A DNA stretch of 18,106 nt from Solobacterium sp. UBA1761 (GTDB lineage: Bacteria; Bacillota_I; Bacilli_A; Erysipelotrichales; Erysipelotrichaceae), in contig DCHD01000026.1 in the NCBI GenBank assembly GCA_002315565.1, positions 1-18,106 on the forward strand, in the 5' to 3' direction. Position 1 is the first letter of the stretch, and every line of letters begins with the position of its first letter. Both the position numbers and the translations under genes were made by a program. Below are positions 15,257-18,106 of this stretch, piece after piece. Below the pieces are notes generated by a model. It searched no databases. It worked only from the letters and a program-made list of their open reading frames with translations, and was not told the DNA's origin.

Positions 15257-15672
15257 TTTAACTCCTTATACATTTCAATCGCATCACCATCAGGATAATA
15301 ATTTTTACGGATGCGATTTTCAACAAATCCATTTTTCATATACAGATTCTTTGCCGGATTATTGATTCTTACTTCCAGGAAAATTTTGTCTGCCTTTCCC
15401 TTACAGTTTTCGAACATATAATCAAGCATCATCTGCCCATAACCTTTTCCCTGTTTTTCTTTTGTAACTGCGATATTGAAGAGTTCAACAAAATCTCCAA
15501 TCAGATGATAATCGATATACCCAACGATATCGTCTTCTTCAACAACATAAAAGAAACAGGTTGGGTCGCTCATTTCAAAAACGAATTCTTCTTTTTTCCA
15601 CGGATGAAAGAAACATTCGTTTTCAATATCCATTATTTTTTCGATATCAGAATCCTTTATAGGTCTGATCAT
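15253..15672 (-). CDS. rimI: Ribosomal protein S18 alanine N-acetyltransferase RimI
   Basis: A 139-residue GNAT acetyltransferase; RimI acetylates the N-terminus of S18 and perhaps other proteins. The acetyl-CoA loop is QGKGYG (74-79), followed by LEVRINNPA (about 99-107), the RimI-typical Glu/Asn region, then YMKNGFVENRIRKNYY with catalytic-region tyrosines. It starts directly with MIRPIKDSDIEKI, so there is no fused domain. The ATG overlaps the tsaB stop in ATGA, AAGGAAAG lies within the tsaB tail, and its own stop overlaps tsaD. Position between tsaB and tsaD is the usual Bacillota order and supports RimI over a generic GNAT. Confidence 0.9.
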   Translation of the reverse strand: MIRPIKDSDIEKIMDIENECFFHPWKKEEFVFEMSDPTCFFYVVEEDDIVGYIDYHLIGDFVELFNIAVTKEKQGKGYGQMMLDYMFENCKGKADKIFLEVRINNPAKNLYMKNGFVENRIRKNYYPDGDAIEMYKELK

Positions 15673-16256
15673 TTCATGTACGCTTCACTTTCCTTGAGAT
15701 ATACAGGAGTCAGATGATCCTTGTCGTCTACCTTCTGAAGGCTGTCAAACGTATTCAGGAAACACTCAGAAACCGGTGGCATCCTATCTTCCTTTCCAAC
15801 GAGACTTCCATCTCCAATTACTTCGTATTCTTTTACATCAATCTTTTCAACTTCTTCAATGCAATCGGAAACTATAGTTTTTTCTCCATCATATACACCA
15901 AGATAGGCTCTTCCACCTCTTGCATTCAGCATAACCATAGTATTCTTCTGGTTATTGGCATATAGCCTTAAAGTGGAAATGGTATAAAGGTCTATATCCT
16001 GAGCCGTTGTAATTACCTTGGCAATAGTTAACCCTATTCTTACACCAGTATAGCTTCCAGGCCCAATTGCCAAAGCTACTGAATCAATATCTAACGGCCT
16101 TTTACCTGTTTTCTTAAACAAAGAGTCAATTGCCAAAAAAACTTCTTCTGACTGTCTCTTGAAACATTCGCTGTCATATCCTGCTATAAGTCTTCTATCT
16201 TCAATAAGTGCACAAGATAAATATTTATATGATGTATCAATACACAATGTCAGCAT
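15669..16256 (-). CDS. tsaB: t6A biosynthesis scaffold protein TsaB
   Basis: A 195-residue ASKHA-fold protein that dimerises with TsaD and is needed for t6A synthesis; it has no catalytic metal site of its own. Evidence is the N-terminal LCIDTSYKYLSCALIED and the family signature AIGPGSYTGVRIGLTIAK (62-79). It is shorter than typical TsaB (about 220-235), with a reduced C-terminal half; the frame is intact and TsaD follows, so it is likely functional. The start overlaps the tsaE stop by seven bases; AAGGAG lies about 11 bases upstream inside tsaE. Confidence 0.92.
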   Translation of the reverse strand: MLTLCIDTSYKYLSCALIEDRRLIAGYDSECFKRQSEEVFLAIDSLFKKTGKRPLDIDSVALAIGPGSYTGVRIGLTIAKVITTAQDIDLYTISTLRLYANNQKNTMVMLNARGGRAYLGVYDGEKTIVSDCIEEVEKIDVKEYEVIGDGSLVGKEDRMPPVSECFLNTFDSLQKVDDKDHLTPVYLKESEAYMK

Positions 16257-16693
16257 ATCTTTTCAATCTCCTTAAGAATATCTTCATATTCCTTTGTAGC
16301 AGTTATGTTTATTTCTCTTGATGTATCATCAATGTAGTTAAACTCAATGTCCAGATGTTCTTCTGGGAGCGCCTCATAGTATTCTGGCCACTCAACTACC
16401 ATTATTCCATCATCGTAATACTCATCAAATCCCAAATCGTAAGGATTTTCCGCAAGCCTGTAAGCATCTATGTGATATAACGGCAAACTACCGTTATAGA
16501 TTTTCAAAATAGTAAAAGTTGGAGAATTTATTACCTGCTTAATATTCAGCGCTTCTCCAATTCCCTTTGTAAAAGTTGTCTTGCCCCCGGCAAGGTCGCC
16601 TTTCAAGGTAATCAAACTTCCCTTATTTAACAGCAGTCCGATCTGCTTTCCCAGATTTATTGTCTCCTGGTATGACCTAGTTATAATTTTCAT
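16250..16693 (-). CDS. tsaE: t6A biosynthesis ATPase TsaE
   Basis: A 147-residue P-loop ATPase that binds the TsaB-TsaD complex and is needed for catalytic turnover. The Walker A is GDLAGGKTT (32-40); most family members have GDLGAGKTT, so Gly and Ala are swapped, though GxxxxGKT is kept. Also seen are SPTFTILKIY (58-67, switch region), LYHIDAYRL and the Walker-B-like MVVEWPEY. The ATG lies 10 bases after the MATE stop codon, in a purely AT-rich stretch without a Shine-Dalgarno, so coupling to the upstream gene is likely. Confidence 0.94.
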   Translation of the reverse strand: MKIITRSYQETINLGKQIGLLLNKGSLITLKGDLAGGKTTFTKGIGEALNIKQVINSPTFTILKIYNGSLPLYHIDAYRLAENPYDLGFDEYYDDGIMVVEWPEYYEALPEEHLDIEFNYIDDTSREINITATKEYEDILKEIEKIC

Positions 16694-16703
16694 ATCTATA
16701 TTA

Positions 16704-18071
16704 TTATATATTCAATTCTTTGAATATTCTTTTAATCATCACAAATGCTATAAATGCAAGCACAATTTCAGCAATTGCCTGTGCATATCCAATGCCATAA
16801 ATCGGATATATCTTATTTAGAATATATAACGCAGGTATTTCAAGAATTATTTTTCTTAATACCGCAAACATAAACGCATATTTGCCTCTTCCTATCGCAT
16901 TAAAGAGGCCAACAGCCGTAAAATCAAACGCCAAAAACGGCTGGGCAATGGCCATTTCTCTTATATACACGCTACCATATCGCACAACTTCTTCGTTATC
17001 CATAAACAGGTTTATTATTCTATCTGATAAAACAATCATTCCAACCATCATCACAAGCATCAATGGTATTACGGTTCTTATGACACACATTATCACTTCT
17101 TTCATTCGTTTTGAAGCTCCACTGGCATAGTTATAAGAAATAAGCGGTGTTACACCTGATGAAATCCCCATTGCTATATATAAAGACAGATTGCACATTT
17201 TATGCGCAATTCCAACGGCCGACACACATGTAGATCCATAGGCAGCGGCATAGTTGTTCAGAATTGTAGCTCCGGTTACATTCAGAATATTCTGGATAGC
17301 AGCAGGAACACCAACAGAGCAGATATCTACGACAAGATCTTTTGTAACTCTTAATTTGGTCACATTGAAAGAAACAAGTGTTTTCCCTTTATTAATAATA
17401 AGTACAAGAACAATATAGTACAGACAGGCGAAACAATTTGAAATGAACGTCGCAAGTCCTGCTCCTTCAGCACCCATATTCAAAAACTGAGGAAGTATAA
17501 AAAACGGATCAAGTATTACATTCAGTATGCATCCAGACATCATACCTATTGACGCATGTGCCGCATTTCCTTCCCCTTTTATAATCTGGCCAACAACTGT
17601 ATTAAGTATCGCTGGTACAGCACCTAGTGTAACGGTCCAGAACATATACTCGGAACATGCAAAACTGTTAAATTCATCTGCACCCAAAACATTAAGAACG
17701 AAAGGCTTAAAAGTCGTTGTGAAAAGCGAAAGTAAAACGGCACAGAAAATACAACCATATATAGAAAAGAGTGCAGATTGCTTTGCTTTCTCTGAATCTT
17801 TTGCGCCAAGCGCTCTAGAAAAAGCTGAAGATCCACCAATTCCAAAAATGTTTACTATTGCATTAAATAAAAGGATGATTGTTCCAATTAAAGTTACAGC
17901 AGCAGTTTCAACAGGGTCATCAAGTAAAGAGACAAAATAAGTATCGGCAAGATTATAAAACACAGCTACAAGCATACTTAAAACAGTTGGCACAGAAAGC
18001 CTTAAAACCGCCTTTTTAACAGGCATTTCTTCAAACAAATATGTTTTATCTTTACTTAATTCATTACTCAT
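16704..18071 (-). CDS. MATE family multidrug/cation antiporter
   Basis: From the ATG at 18071 the product is 455 residues with about 12 hydrophobic segments. MATE proteins export cationic drugs or metabolites using a sodium or proton gradient. Typical features are the N-terminal FEEMPVKKAVLRLSVPTVLS, then VFYNLADTYFVSLL in helix 1-2, GGSSAFSRALGAKD after helix 2-3, QIIKGEGNAAHAS mid-protein, and an internally repeated second half (VSAVGIAHKM, GISSGVTPLISYNYASG). A longer reading frame from 18092 is rejected because its first codons lie in a terminator stem. No clear Shine-Dalgarno precedes 18071. The substrate cannot be inferred. It sits directly upstream of tsaE with two consecutive TAA stops. 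Confidence 0.92.
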   Translation of the reverse strand: MSNELSKDKTYLFEEMPVKKAVLRLSVPTVLSMLVAVFYNLADTYFVSLLDDPVETAAVTLIGTIILLFNAIVNIFGIGGSSAFSRALGAKDSEKAKQSALFSIYGCIFCAVLLSLFTTTFKPFVLNVLGADEFNSFACSEYMFWTVTLGAVPAILNTVVGQIIKGEGNAAHASIGMMSGCILNVILDPFFILPQFLNMGAEGAGLATFISNCFACLYYIVLVLIINKGKTLVSFNVTKLRVTKDLVVDICSVGVPAAIQNILNVTGATILNNYAAAYGSTCVSAVGIAHKMCNLSLYIAMGISSGVTPLISYNYASGASKRMKEVIMCVIRTVIPLMLVMMVGMIVLSDRIINLFMDNEEVVRYGSVYIREMAIAQPFLAFDFTAVGLFNAIGRGKYAFMFAVLRKIILEIPALYILNKIYPIYGIGYAQAIAEIVLAFIAFVMIKRIFKELNI

Positions 18072-18081
18072 AATTTCAAAT

Positions 18082-18106
18082 AAAAAAGCCATCTTTCGAT
18101 GGCTTT
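18082..18106 (-). terminator. Rho-independent terminator upstream of the MATE gene
   Basis: On the minus strand AAAGCCATC, a GAAA tetraloop and GATGGCTTT form a perfect 9-bp stem (18106-18085) followed by TTTATTT. It probably ends a gene beyond the right edge, or is an attenuator for the MATE gene 11 bases downstream. The stem may extend past the window. Confidence 0.8.

Noticed and set aside
18072..18092. Upstream in-frame ATG extending the MATE protein by seven residues (MAFLFEI)
   Set aside because: The codons fall in the 3' arm and T-tract of a perfect terminator hairpin, and family members begin near the MSNELSKDK start.
1..18106. Mobile elements, CRISPR arrays, defence or toxin-antitoxin genes
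   Set aside because: No transposase, integrase, repeat-spacer pattern, terminal inverted repeats or recognisable defence domain was found on either strand.

Overview
The window is an AT-rich stretch of ordinary chromosome from a low-GC Gram-positive bacterium (Bacillota). The support is a T-box leader before ileS, SepF, strong AAGGAGG ribosome binding sites, a lipoprotein-anchored oligopeptide permease of the streptococcal Ami type, and the tsaE-tsaB-rimI-tsaD order also found in Bacillus. UGA is used as a stop (tsaE, tsaB, rimI), so this is not a mycoplasma code. An Erysipelotrichia-like host is my best guess, but that is inference.

Layout. Bases 1-188 are the 3' end of tuf (+), closed by a strong terminator. 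Convergent to it is ileS (minus, 356-3076), preceded by a tRNA-Ile T-box leader that begins right at the end of sepF (minus, 3281-3670). One small membrane-protein gene (3907-4254) is the only complete plus-strand gene. From about 4164 to 10861 lies a five-gene oligopeptide ABC transporter on the minus strand, in transcription order oppA, oppB, oppC, oppD, oppF. Its lengths and sequence features match AmiA/AmiC/AmiD/AmiE/AmiF. From 10948 to the right edge is a tightly packed minus-strand cluster: MATE exporter, tsaE, tsaB, rimI, tsaD, asnS, then an ABC-F ATPase.

How the genes work together. Most of the right half serves translation: TsaE, TsaB and TsaD make the t6A37 modification of ANN-decoding tRNAs, RimI acetylates ribosomal protein S18 or related targets, AsnRS charges tRNA-Asn, and the ABC-F protein probably acts on the ribosome. 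On the left, IleRS charges tRNA-Ile (itself a t6A substrate) and EF-Tu delivers charged tRNAs. The opp operon imports peptides.

I see no mobile element, CRISPR array, prophage or tRNA gene, and no clearly new multi-gene system. The points most worth a second look are: (i) IleRS has non-canonical class I signatures, HAGT and AMHKS; (ii) the extracytoplasmic parts of the Opp system carry many cysteines in even numbers; (iii) the opp terminator lies inside the coding region of the convergent membrane-protein gene; (iv) the ileS T-box is joined directly to sepF with no other sepF terminator; (v) several genes have no visible Shine-Dalgarno sequence; (vi) there is structured DNA around the oppA promoter.
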